Assembly (NCBI GenBank): GCA_014800525.1
Contig: JAAVFV010000036.1
Span: 1 to 42,174, forward strand
Direction: 5' to 3'
Source of the DNA: Bacteroidales bacterium
GTDB taxonomy: Bacteria > Bacteroidota > Bacteroidia > Bacteroidales > Muribaculaceae
DNA length: 42,174 nucleotides
Shown here: piece by piece, positions 27,015 to 34,197 of the stretch
Position numbering within the stretch: the stretch's first letter is position 1
Layout of the letters: every line of letters starts with the position of its first letter
The notes under the pieces: generated by a model
Told to the model about the DNA's origin: nothing
What the model saw: the letters and a program-made list of their open reading frames with translations, nothing else
The model's database searches: none
Made by a program: the position numbers and the translations under genes

Positions 27015-28032
27015 AGCCACCCCCACTGCCTTCACGGCAGCCGATTATAAGAATAGCCAGAACGCACGCTGGTGTCCCGGATGCGGCGACCATGCCATCC
27101 TCAATGTGCTCCATAAAGCAATGGCCGAACTCGGCGTAGCACCCAAGGATACGGCCGTGATCTCAGGTATCGGATGCAGCTCGCGTCTGCCCTATTATAT
27201 GAACACCTACGGCATGCACACCATCCACGGCCGCGCTGCAGCCATCGCCACAGGCGTAAAGACAGCCAACCCCGACCTTACCGTATGGCAGATATCCGGC
27301 GATGGTGATGGATTGGCAATCGGAGGAAATCATTTCATCCATGCCGTGCGGCGTAATATCGACATCAACATCCTGCTTTTCAATAATAAGATCTATGGTC
27401 TGACCAAGGGACAATATTCCCCCACCTCAGATCGCGGCACGGTGTCTAAATCCTCCCCCTACGGCACCACCGAAGATCCCTTCATCCCCGCCGAACTCTG
27501 CTTCGGCGCCCGCGGAAATTTCTTCGCCCGCTCGATTGACATCGCCCTTGATACAAGCCGGGAATGTATGGTGGCAGCCGCCCGCCATAAGGGTACGGCA
27601 GTGGTGGAGATAATGCAGAACTGTGTGATCTTCAACCATGGAATCCACACCTTCTTTGCCGATAAGGAAAACCGCGCCGACCACACCATCACCCTCCGTC
27701 ATGGAGAAAAGATGCTCTTCGGTAAGGATAACAACCGCGGCCTCGTGCAGCACGGATTCGGACTCAAGGCCGTGACCATCGGAGAAGACGGCTACACCAT
27801 CGATGATGTACTCGTGCACGATGCCCATACAAAAGAAAACTTCCTCCAGCAACAGCTTGCCATGATGGATGGCCATGAGCTTCCCCTGGCCCTGGGAGTG
27901 ATCCGCGACTATGATGCTCCGGTCTACGATCAGGAAGTGGATCGTCAGACCCGCGAAATCAAGGCAACCAAAGGCTACGGCAATCTGCGCGACATGATCC
28001 TCTCCACCTGCGAAAGCTGGGAAATAAAATAG
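26998..28032 (+). CDS. korB: 2-oxoacid:ferredoxin oxidoreductase, beta subunit
   Basis: 344 residues. The thiamine pyrophosphate subunit: C26 and C29 (WCPGCGDHAIL) contribute to a 4Fe-4S cluster, and GDGDGLAIGGNHFIHAVRRN (from G101) with LLFNNKIYGLTKGQYSPTS is the TPP/Mg binding motif. It works with the fused gamma-alpha subunit encoded just upstream. A strong terminator at 28052-28090 closes the operon, so the unit is two genes. Confidence 0.94.
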   Translation: METNDKATPTAFTAADYKNSQNARWCPGCGDHAILNVLHKAMAELGVAPKDTAVISGIGCSSRLPYYMNTYGMHTIHGRAAAIATGVKTANPDLTVWQISGDGDGLAIGGNHFIHAVRRNIDINILLFNNKIYGLTKGQYSPTSDRGTVSKSSPYGTTEDPFIPAELCFGARGNFFARSIDIALDTSRECMVAAARHKGTAVVEIMQNCVIFNHGIHTFFADKENRADHTITLRHGEKMLFGKDNNRGLVQHGFGLKAVTIGEDGYTIDDVLVHDAHTKENFLQQQLAMMDGHELPLALGVIRDYDAPVYDQEVDRQTREIKATKGYGNLRDMILSTCESWEIK

Positions 28033-28051
28033 AACGATATAAATTCCCCCG

Positions 28052-28090
28052 GAGAAGAGTTATCGCTAAATAGCGGTAACTCTTCTCTTT
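28052..28090 (+). terminator. Rho-independent terminator of korAB
   Basis: Arms 28052-28067 and 28072-28087 pair with one wobble and an AAAT loop, followed by TTTTATAT. It starts 20 bp after the korB stop. Confidence 0.85.
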
Positions 28091-28125
28091 TATATACTCC
28101 AATCCCATTTTAATATACCGACACG

Positions 28126-28159
28126 CCACTCCGGCCCTGAGTCAGACCACTCCGGCCCT
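28126..28159. repeat. 13-bp direct repeat with 21-bp period
   Basis: CCACTCCGGCCCT occurs at 28126-28138 and 28147-28159, 21 bp apart, two helical turns. It is upstream of the likely acpP promoter, so it may be a double binding site. No known operator is recognised. Confidence 0.6.
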
Positions 28160-28252
28160 ATACATACACTATATCCCACTATATTTTTGCACATACTGAA
28201 TTTTTTTGTGCACATAGAGGTGTAAATATTTCAGTTTTTAAAAAATTTTTAC

Positions 28253-28260
28253 TTACTTTG
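28253..28260 (+). promoter_or_regulatory. Probable -7 element of the acpP promoter
   Basis: TTACTTTG at 28253-28260 differs from TAnnTTTG at one position and lies about 105 bp before the acpP start. The expected -33 region is a T-run rather than a clear TTTG, so the assignment is tentative. Confidence 0.5.
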
Positions 28261-28275
28261 CAATCTGAAAAAATC

Positions 28276-28325
28276 ACGACGGCCGGAATGCCGGTCGTTG
28301 TGCTCCGATTTGTGTGAACCGGAGC
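28276..28325 (+). other. Two-hairpin leader RNA of acpP
   Basis: Hairpin 1 has arms 28276-28286 and 28291-28301 (11 pairs, two wobbles, AATG loop). Hairpin 2 follows at once with arms 28302-28307 and 28320-28325 (6 pairs, 12-nt loop). Neither is followed by a T-run, so they are not terminators. They leave a 41-nt A-rich stretch before the start codon. Possible roles are mRNA stability or control; no known riboswitch is recognised. Confidence 0.6.
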
Positions 28326-28366
28326 CAAAAAAGAAACAAAATATTCACAAATAAAAATCAACAGAC

Positions 28367-28603
28367 ATGTCTGATATCGAGAACAAAGTAAAAGAGATCA
28401 TCGTCGACAAGCTTACTGTGGACGAGGCAGAGGTAACTCCCAACGCAGAATTCAGCAAGGACCTTGGCGCTGACTCACTCGACACTGTAGAGCTCATCAT
28501 GGAGTTCGAGAAGGCCTTCGACATCACAATCCCTGATCAGGACGCAGAGAAAATCACTACTGTAGGCGACGCTATCGCATACATCGAGCAGGCTAAGGCT
28601 TAA
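28367..28603 (+). CDS. acpP: Acyl carrier protein
   Basis: 78 residues, acidic, of usual length. The phosphopantetheine attachment site is S37 in [15 protein letters not shown]. It carries growing acyl chains during fatty acid synthesis in the cytoplasm, and FabF encoded next is one of its partners. Translation starts after an A-rich leader (CAAATAAAAATCAACAGAC) without a Shine-Dalgarno site. Codon use, favouring GAC, CTC and AAG, looks like a highly expressed gene. Confidence 0.98.
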   Translation: MSDIENKVKEIIVDKLTVDEAEVTPNAEFSKDLGADSLDTVELIMEFEKAFDITIPDQDAEKITTVGDAIAYIEQAKA

Positions 28604-28657
28604 TCAGTGATCCTCGCGGGAGCATAGCGCTCTGAATCCAATTGATATTAAATTTAC

Positions 28658-28697
28658 GATTCCGGCACTCTGCGTGATCACGCAGAGTGTCGGAATC
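28658..28697 (+). terminator. 40-bp palindrome between acpP and fabF
   Basis: Arms 28658-28677 and 28678-28697 pair over 20 positions with one wobble and no spacer. As RNA this is a long stem followed by TCAAACATATTTATC rather than a T-run. It may act as a partial terminator, RNA processing site or 3' stabiliser that makes acpP mRNA more abundant than fabF mRNA; this is inference. Confidence 0.65.
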
Positions 28698-28717
28698 TCA
28701 AACATATTTATCCGGTT

Positions 28718-29983
28718 ATGGAATTAAAAAGAGTAGTAGTCACCGGTCTGGGTGCCATTTCCCCCATCGGAAATAATGCTGAGACCACATGGGAAAACGC
28801 CAAAAACGGCGTTAGTGGTGCCGGCCCGATCACTCACTTCGATGCCTCTAAGTTCAAAACCCAGTTCGCCTGCGAAGTCAAGGATTTCAATCCTGCCGAC
28901 CACTTCGACCGCAAGAAGGCCCGCCAGCTTGACCTCTACGCGCAGTATGCTATCGTGGCAGCCGACGAGGCCATCAATGATTCCGGACTCGAATCCAACG
29001 GAGTTGACAAAGACCGCGTAGGCGTCATCTTCGCCGCCGGTATCGGAGGTCTCCATACATTCGAGGAGGAAGCCGGGTATTTCGCAGTCCATGGTGCGGA
29101 ACAGGGGCCTAAATATAATCCTTTCTTCATCCCTAAAATGATTGCCGATATTGCTGCCGGCCAGATCTCTATCGATCATGGCTTCCGCGGTCCCAACTTC
29201 GGTATCGTTTCCGCTTGTGCCTCTTCCAACAACGCTCTCATCGACGCGTTCAACTATATTCGCCTCGGCATGGCCGATGCCATGGTAGCCGGTGGTGCGG
29301 AAGCTGCCATCTATCCCGCAGGTGTCGGCGGCTTCAATTCCATGAAAGCCCTCTCCACCCGCAACGACGAACCTACAGCCGCTTCCCGCCCATTCAGCGG
29401 TAGCCGCGATGGTTTCGTGATCGGTGAGGGTGCCGCAGCTCTCATCCTTGAGGAACTCGAGCACGCCAAAGCCCGCGGTGCACATATCTATGCCGAAATC
29501 GTTGGCGGCGGAATGAGCGCTGATGCCTACCATATCACTGCCACTCATCCCGAAGGTCTCGGAGCTAAACTCGTAATGGAGAATGCTCTTAAAGATGCCG
29601 GCATGAAACCGGAGGAAATCGACTACGTCAACATGCACGGCACGTCCACTCCCGTCGGCGACCGCAGCGAGGCCAAGGCTATCGTTGAGGTGTTCGGCGA
29701 CCACGCCTATAAGATGAACCTAAGCTCCACCAAGTCAATGACCGGCCACCTTCTCGGTGCCGCCGGAGCGCTCGAGGCCCTTCTCACCATCCAGGCAATG
29801 AACGATAACATCGTTCCTCCGACTATCAACCACACCGACGGCGACAACGATCCCGAGATTGATTATAACCTCAACTTCACCTTCAATAAGGCACAGGAGA
29901 GAGAAATCAACGCAGCCCTTTCCAATACATTCGGTTTCGGCGGTCACAATGCATCAGTGATCTTCAAGAAATATAAGGACTGA
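28718..29983 (+). CDS. fabF: 3-oxoacyl-ACP synthase II FabF
   Basis: 421 residues. Thiolase fold with the Cys-His-His triad of elongating ketosynthases: C167 (VSACASSNNALID), H307 (NMHGTSTPVGD) and H344 (KSMTGHLLGAAGALEA). It condenses malonyl-ACP with acyl-ACP. The N-terminus RVVVTGLGAISPIGN is characteristic. It follows acpP after 114 bp containing a palindrome, the usual acpP-fabF order, and two terminators follow. Confidence 0.97.
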   Translation: MELKRVVVTGLGAISPIGNNAETTWENAKNGVSGAGPITHFDASKFKTQFACEVKDFNPADHFDRKKARQLDLYAQYAIVAADEAINDSGLESNGVDKDRVGVIFAAGIGGLHTFEEEAGYFAVHGAEQGPKYNPFFIPKMIADIAAGQISIDHGFRGPNFGIVSACASSNNALIDAFNYIRLGMADAMVAGGAEAAIYPAGVGGFNSMKALSTRNDEPTAASRPFSGSRDGFVIGEGAAALILEELEHAKARGAHIYAEIVGGGMSADAYHITATHPEGLGAKLVMENALKDAGMKPEEIDYVNMHGTSTPVGDRSEAKAIVEVFGDHAYKMNLSSTKSMTGHLLGAAGALEALLTIQAMNDNIVPPTINHTDGDNDPEIDYNLNFTFNKAQEREINAALSNTFGFGGHNASVIFKKYKD

Positions 29984-30019
29984 TCCCATTCCTTGGAAGG
30001 GAAATCCAGATAATATCCA

Positions 30020-30050
30020 AAGCCGGGAAGCATCTGCTTTCCGGCTTTTA
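30020..30050 (+). terminator. First terminator after fabF
   Basis: Arms 30021-30031 and 30036-30046 (11 pairs, one wobble) with an ATCT loop, followed by TTTTATC. Confidence 0.8.
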
Positions 30051-30082
30051 TCATACCCCTCCGGAACCTTTATCATATCCCT

Positions 30083-30111
30083 GCCGAAATTTCCTCATTT
30101 CGGCTTTTTTT
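30083..30111 (+). terminator. Second terminator after fabF, just before the gyrB promoter
   Basis: A perfect 8-bp stem (GCCGAAAT at 30083-30090 with ATTTCGGC at 30097-30104) is followed by seven T. The -7-like TAAATTTG at 30114-30121 starts almost at once after it, so the gyrB promoter probably abuts this terminator. Confidence 0.85.
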
Positions 30112-30113
30112 CG

Positions 30114-30121
30114 TAAATTTG
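30114..30121 (+). promoter_or_regulatory. Probable -7 element of the gyrB promoter
   Basis: TAAATTTG matches the Bacteroidetes -7 consensus TAnnTTTG exactly. No clear -33 partner is visible because the upstream region is the terminator stem. It would give a leader of about 70 nt. Confidence 0.5.
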
Positions 30122-30197
30122 TAAGTGGAGAAATAGGGTTTTATATATAAATATATAAACCCTGAAATTCACCCCAAATCCCATCCCTTTGCAGATT

Positions 30198-32147
30198 ATG
30201 GAAGAAGAAAAAAAATATCAGGCGGATAATATTCAGGTCCTTGAAGGCCTGGAAGCTGTCCGCAAGCGCCCCTCTATGTATATCGGCGACACAGGCTTCC
30301 GTGGCCTCCACCATCTCGTTTATGAGGTTGTGGACAATTCTATCGATGAGGCCCTCGCCGGGTATGCCTCCCATATTGAAGTCACCATCCTCGAAGACAA
30401 TTCAATCCGCGTGGTCGATAATGGCCGTGGTATTCCCGTCGATATGCACGAAAAGATGCATAAGCCCGCTCTCGAAGTGGTGCTCACAGTGCTTCATGCC
30501 GGCGGTAAGTTCGATAAAGGTTCTTATAAGGTATCCGGTGGTCTTCATGGTGTCGGCGTGTCCTGTGTGAACGCACTCTCCGACTATCTCCGTGCCGAGA
30601 TCCATCGCGGTGGCAAGATCCATATGCAGGAGTATTCAATCGGCAAACCCACATCCGAACTCCAGGTGATAGGGGAGACCGACCACACCGGCACCACCAT
30701 CATCTTCCATCCCGATGCCTCCATCTTCTCCGAAACCGTCTACGACTATGAGACCCTCGCCAACCGTCTGCGCGACCTGGCGTTCCTCAATGCAGGAATA
30801 CGCCTTTCGCTCACCGATATGCGTACACTCGACGCCGAAGGGAATCCCAAATCGGAAGTGTTCTATAGCCAGGAAGGTCTCAAGGAGTTTGTAGAATATA
30901 TCGACGAAGGGAAGACTCCCCTTATCGGCGACATCATCCATCTCAGCACCGAAAAGAATGGTGTGCCCATCGAGGTGGCAATGACATATAACACCGACTT
31001 CAACGAGAATATCTACTCCTACGTAAATAACATCAACACTATCGAAGGCGGTACGCACCTCACCGGCTTCCGCCGCGGTCTGACCACCACCCTCAAAAAA
31101 TATGCCGAAGATGCCGGAATGCTCGATAAGATGAAGATCGAGCTCTCCAAGGAAGACTTCCGCGACGGTCTCACAGCCGTGATCTCCGTTAAGGTAGCCG
31201 AGCCTCAGTTCGAGGGTCAGACAAAGACCAAACTCGGTAATAATGAAGTGGCAGGAGCCGTACAAAGCTCCGTGAGCGAGGCTCTCCGCAATTACCTGGA
31301 GGAACACCCCGCACAAGCAAAGACCATTGTCAATAAGGTAAAGCTTGCCGCCGAGGCCCGTCATGCAGCTTATTCAGCCCGTATGCGCGTGCAGAACAAG
31401 AGTGGCTTCTCCGGGGCAGGTCTGCCCGGTAAGCTGGCTCCCTGCAAGAGCCGCGATGCCGTGGAATGCGAGCTCTTCCTCGTCGAGGGTGACTCCGCAG
31501 GCGGTTCGGCAAAGCAGGGCCGTAATCCCCATTTCCAGGCGATTCTTCCTCTGCGTGGTAAGATTCTTAATGTGGAGAAGGCTAATGATTCCAAGGTGCT
31601 GAGCAGCGATGAGATTGTGAATATATATCGTGCCATGGGTGTCACTATCGGTACAGAAGAGGATGAGAAGGCTCCCAACATGTCGAAGCTCCGCTATCAT
31701 AAGGTGGTGATCATGACCGATGCCGATGTCGACGGAGCGCATATCGCAACCCTTCTGATGACGTTCTTCTATCGCCGTATGCGTCCGATTATTGAGAATG
31801 GCTATCTCTATATCGCCACGCCGCCGCTCTATAAGTGTTCCATAAAGAATAAGAAGAATACCGATGAATATTGCTGGACCGATCAGCAGGTTCAGCGCTT
31901 CGTCGATGATAAATGCAACGGCGACCGCAACCGTCTGCAGCTCCAGCGTTATAAAGGTCTTGGTGAGATGAATCCCACTCAGCTTTGGGACACCACCATG
32001 AATCCCGAAAACCGCATGCTGAAGCAGGTCACCCTCACCAACGCCGCCGAGGCCGACCGCACCTTCAATGTGCTGATGGGTGAGGAAGTGGCTCCGCGTC
32101 GCGAATTCATTGAGGAACACGCTTCCTACGCTAATATCGACGCCTAA
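30198..32147 (+). CDS. gyrB: DNA gyrase subunit B
   Basis: 649 residues from the ATG at 30198; an in-frame TTG 9 bp upstream is less likely. Order: GHKL ATPase domain (VRKRPSMYIGD, EVVDNSIDEALAG, VDNGRGIPVD, GGLHGVGVSCVNALS), transducer (about 230-390), then the TOPRIM domain with ELFLVEGDSAGGSAKQGR and MTDADVDGAHIATLLMTFFYR. The C-terminal QLQRYKGLGEMNPTQLWDTTMNP is the GyrA-contact region. It hydrolyses ATP to drive negative supercoiling with GyrA. The size is that of the short Gram-positive/Bacteroidetes form without the extra E. coli domain. Family residues do not fully exclude ParE, but length and motifs favour GyrB. Confidence 0.96.
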   Translation: MEEEKKYQADNIQVLEGLEAVRKRPSMYIGDTGFRGLHHLVYEVVDNSIDEALAGYASHIEVTILEDNSIRVVDNGRGIPVDMHEKMHKPALEVVLTVLHAGGKFDKGSYKVSGGLHGVGVSCVNALSDYLRAEIHRGGKIHMQEYSIGKPTSELQVIGETDHTGTTIIFHPDASIFSETVYDYETLANRLRDLAFLNAGIRLSLTDMRTLDAEGNPKSEVFYSQEGLKEFVEYIDEGKTPLIGDIIHLSTEKNGVPIEVAMTYNTDFNENIYSYVNNINTIEGGTHLTGFRRGLTTTLKKYAEDAGMLDKMKIELSKEDFRDGLTAVISVKVAEPQFEGQTKTKLGNNEVAGAVQSSVSEALRNYLEEHPAQAKTIVNKVKLAAEARHAAYSARMRVQNKSGFSGAGLPGKLAPCKSRDAVECELFLVEGDSAGGSAKQGRNPHFQAILPLRGKILNVEKANDSKVLSSDEIVNIYRAMGVTIGTEEDEKAPNMSKLRYHKVVIMTDADVDGAHIATLLMTFFYRRMRPIIENGYLYIATPPLYKCSIKNKKNTDEYCWTDQQVQRFVDDKCNGDRNRLQLQRYKGLGEMNPTQLWDTTMNPENRMLKQVTLTNAAEADRTFNVLMGEEVAPRREFIEEHASYANIDA

Positions 32148-32176
32148 AAAAGAGATTACACATCAGTCTTATATTC

Positions 32177-32216
32177 AATCAGTTATCGAAAATATTTTCG
32201 ATAACTGATTTTTTTA
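32177..32216 (+). terminator. Rho-independent terminator of gyrB
   Basis: A perfect 34-bp palindrome at 32177-32210 (17-nt arms) begins 30 bp after the gyrB stop and runs into a T-run. Confidence 0.85.
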
Positions 32217-32227
32217 TAGTTGAAAAA

Positions 32228-32260
32228 TTTGGAGGAATCAAAAAATGGTTGTAACTTTGC
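32228..32260 (+). promoter_or_regulatory. Promoter of tRNA-Asp
   Basis: TTTG at 32228-32231 and TAACTTTGC at 32252-32260, with 20 bp between, match the Bacteroidetes consensus. The tRNA begins 70 bp further on, so the primary transcript has a 5' extension to be removed. Confidence 0.75.
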
Positions 32261-32330
32261 ATCGCAATCGGGAAACAAAACAGAGGTTTCTGAAGCGAAA
32301 GCTAAAGGCCTCCGGTTTCCAAGATTCTCC

Positions 32331-32404
32331 GGTGTGGTAGTTCAGCTGGTTAGAATACATGCCTGTCACGCATGGGGTCGCGGGTTCGAGTCCCGTCCAT
32401 ACCG
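32331..32404 (+). tRNA. tRNA-Asp (GTC)
   Basis: 74 nt with a complete cloverleaf: acceptor GGTGTGG with CCATACC (one G-T), D arm GTTC/GAAT, anticodon stem CATGC/GCATG with loop CTGTCAC (anticodon GTC), variable loop GGGTC, T arm GCGGG TTCGAGT CCCGT, discriminator G. The following bases are CCG, so the CCA end is not encoded. GTC decodes GAC and GAT and is a queuosine target. Confidence 0.96.
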
Positions 32405-32417
32405 CCGAGGAGAGAGG

Positions 32418-32460
32418 AAGAGCAGTAGTGTTAACATTTATGTTACCTGCTGCTCTTTTT
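32418..32460 (+). terminator. Terminator after tRNA-Asp
   Basis: AAGAGCAG at 32418-32425 pairs with CTGCTCTT at 32450-32457; an inner TAACA/TGTTA stem closes a TTTA loop; a T-run ends the structure. Confidence 0.75.
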
Positions 32461-32573
32461 CATTTATATTATTCTCCCGCCATCTATCCGATTCCTATAC
32501 TAGCTTCTGCTCCCTATACCTATCCCGACTTCTCATCCCCATTCCAGACAGGAACCAATTGTTACATACCAAA

Positions 32574-32631
32574 TACACTGGAAAGTTCGAAAAAATGTTG
32601 AATTCAACATTTTTTCGAACTTTCCAGTGTA
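32574..32631. repeat. Perfect 58-bp palindrome upstream of the ATPase gene
   Basis: Two 29-nt arms meet without a spacer between 32602 and 32603; every position matches. The outer part is TACACTGGAAAGTTCG, the middle A6, and the centre TGTTGAATTCAACA. It ends 17 bp before the -33 element of the ATPase promoter. It could be a protein-binding site, a cruciform, or a transcription-blocking hairpin. It is not followed by a T-run on the plus strand, and no gene ends just before it, so a simple terminator is unlikely. Confidence 0.97.
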
Positions 32632-32648
32632 AATATATAGTGCCAGCC

Positions 32649-32680
32649 TTTGTATTCTCTCCCTTTTTCCCTATCTTTAC
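32649..32680 (+). promoter_or_regulatory. Promoter of the AAA+ ATPase gene
   Basis: TTTG at 32649-32652, 19 bp, then TATCTTTAC at 32672-32680: a Bacteroidetes promoter with one -7 mismatch. The start codon is about 80 bp from the expected transcription start. Confidence 0.7.
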
Positions 32681-32766
32681 ACGGTCATCCTATGAATGTT
32701 TTAACGCTGAGTTGAGACCCATAAGTAGCTACGAATATGAATCATTAAATCATTGGATCTTTATCT

Positions 32767-34119
32767 ATGGAACTTAGACGCGAAATTATCAATAAACTCA
32801 AGGAATGGAAAGAGCGTTGCAATAGAAAACCAATCCTGCTCAAGGGAGCCCGGCAGATCGGGAAAACCTGGGTGATGGAACGCTTCGGAACCCTTTGCTA
32901 TAAAAATTATGTCAAGTTTGATTTCGACCGCCAGCCTGAATTAAAAGAAGTGTTCAAAACCACCAAGGAACCTGAACGTATAATCAAAGAATTGGCTTTA
33001 TATACAGATCAGCCTATTGGGCCGGAAGAGACTCTGATAATTTTTGACGAAATTCAAGAATGTGAGGAGGCGCTGAATTCCTTGAAATATTTCTACGAGG
33101 ATGCTCCCCAATATCACATCATTGCCACCGGTTCTCTTTTGGGTGTGGCCGTTAGACGACGCAATATGACTGTTCCGGTTGGGAAGGTAACCATCCTGAG
33201 AATGTATCCTCTCTCTTTTCGCGAGTTCCTCGATGTTAGCGACCATCAGGTTTACGAATATATCAGCCAGTTGAGCGAACTGAAAAAGCTCCCCGAAATC
33301 ATACTCAATAAACTCAATGCCGAATATAGAAGATATATGGTGTGCGGCGGAATGCCGGAAGCCGTCGTCGGGTTGTTGGAGAACAAGGGGATGGGGGAGG
33401 TGGACGCCATTCTGCAGGATATTCTTGATCTTTATGAACTTGATTTCGCAAAATATGCCGATTCCCGTGAAATTCCCCGTATCCATGCTTTATGGCATTC
33501 CCTTCCTGCCCAGTTGGCCAAGGAAAACAGAAAATTCATCTATAAGGTGGTGAAGAGTGGGGCGCGGTCGAAGGACTATGAGGACGCCCTGATGTGGCTC
33601 GAGGATGCCGGCATGATATATAGGGTATACGACATCAGCAAACCGGGACTCCCGCTCTCCGCACATCAGGAATTTAATTCTTTCAAGGTTTATGCCTGTG
33701 ATTGCGGCTTGCTCAGACGTCTGGCCAATCTGCCGGCGATAGCAATATTGGAGAATACTGCCGGATTCACGGAGTTTAAGGGCGCGTTGGCTGAAAATAT
33801 TGTTCTGGAATCCATGCTGCCCTTTATGGATACAACACTGTTCACCTACTGGACCTCCGCGGGCACAGCTGAGGTGGAATTTGTGATTCAATGGCAACTT
33901 GATATAATCCCGATTGAAGTCAAAGCAGGATCCAAAATCAGCGGAAGCAGTCTGGCAGTCTATTCCAAGAAATATGAACCGGAATACCGAATACGTTTCT
34001 CTTCGCTCAATCTGCAATTCAACGGTGGATTATTGAGTGCTCCGGCTCCCATGGCCGCATGGTTCCCTATGATATACCCACTGTTGAATAAGACCAAGCC
34101 ATTGGTAAGTAAGTGTTAA
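32767..34119 (+). CDS. AAA+ ATPase with C-terminal DUF4143 (PD-(D/E)XK-like) domain
   Basis: 450 residues. The N-terminal ATPase domain has Walker A GARQIGKT (27-34) and Walker B LIIFDEIQ with D94 E95. A middle region contains PLSFREFLD and RRYMVCGGMPEAVVGLL, usual for this family. The C-terminal DUF4143 region ends with AEVEFVI (E369, E371) and PIEVKAG (E384-x-K386), spaced like a PD-(D/E)XK nuclease core. Such ATPases are numerous in Bacteroidetes; their biological role is, to my knowledge, not established. It stands alone with its own promoter, a perfect palindrome upstream and 11-bp repeats across the stop codon, beside a tRNA gene, so it may be an acquired unit. No toxin or antitoxin partner is visible. 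Confidence 0.9.
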   Translation: MELRREIINKLKEWKERCNRKPILLKGARQIGKTWVMERFGTLCYKNYVKFDFDRQPELKEVFKTTKEPERIIKELALYTDQPIGPEETLIIFDEIQECEEALNSLKYFYEDAPQYHIIATGSLLGVAVRRRNMTVPVGKVTILRMYPLSFREFLDVSDHQVYEYISQLSELKKLPEIILNKLNAEYRRYMVCGGMPEAVVGLLENKGMGEVDAILQDILDLYELDFAKYADSREIPRIHALWHSLPAQLAKENRKFIYKVVKSGARSKDYEDALMWLEDAGMIYRVYDISKPGLPLSAHQEFNSFKVYACDCGLLRRLANLPAIAILENTAGFTEFKGALAENIVLESMLPFMDTTLFTYWTSAGTAEVEFVIQWQLDIIPIEVKAGSKISGSSLAVYSKKYEPEYRIRFSSLNLQFNGGLLSAPAPMAAWFPMIYPLLNKTKPLVSKC

Positions 34120-34138
34120 GTAAGTGTTAAGTAAGTGT
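34106..34138 (+). repeat. 11-bp direct repeat, three copies, across the ATPase stop
   Basis: TAAGTAAGTGT occurs three times without spacer (34106-34116, 34117-34127, 34128-34138). The stop codon TAA begins copy two. Each copy also supplies in-frame or out-of-frame stops. Confidence 0.95.
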
Positions 34139-34162
34139 TCAAAATTAATTTATACTATAACC

Positions 34163-34197
34163 AACGGCGCTGAATGACCAGTTCATTCAGCGCCGTT
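34163..34197. terminator. Hairpin between convergent genes
   Basis: Perfect 15-bp arms at 34163-34177 and 34183-34197 with a 5-nt loop. It serves the plus-strand ATPase and the minus-strand glycosyltransferase. The right arm is the last codons and stop of the glycosyltransferase, so the structure overlaps coding sequence. T-runs are weak on both sides. Confidence 0.7.

Larger units (their letters stand above)
32461..32766. other. Gap between the tRNA terminator and the ATPase gene
   Basis: 306 bp with no supportable gene. It contains the 58-bp palindrome and a canonical promoter, both listed separately. A reading frame crossing the tRNA from 32220 to 32777 is not a gene. Confidence 0.6.

Noticed and set aside
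28724-29704. A 326-residue frame antisense to fabF
   Set aside because: The sense frame is an intact FabF; the antisense frame has no family motif.
32574-32631. The palindrome as the end of an insertion sequence
   Set aside because: No transposase is visible, the arms meet without a spacer, and no second copy lies on the other side of the ATPase gene.
32220-32777. A plus-strand frame of 185 residues crossing tRNA-Asp
   Set aside because: It runs through a complete tRNA, its terminator and the palindrome, and resembles no protein.
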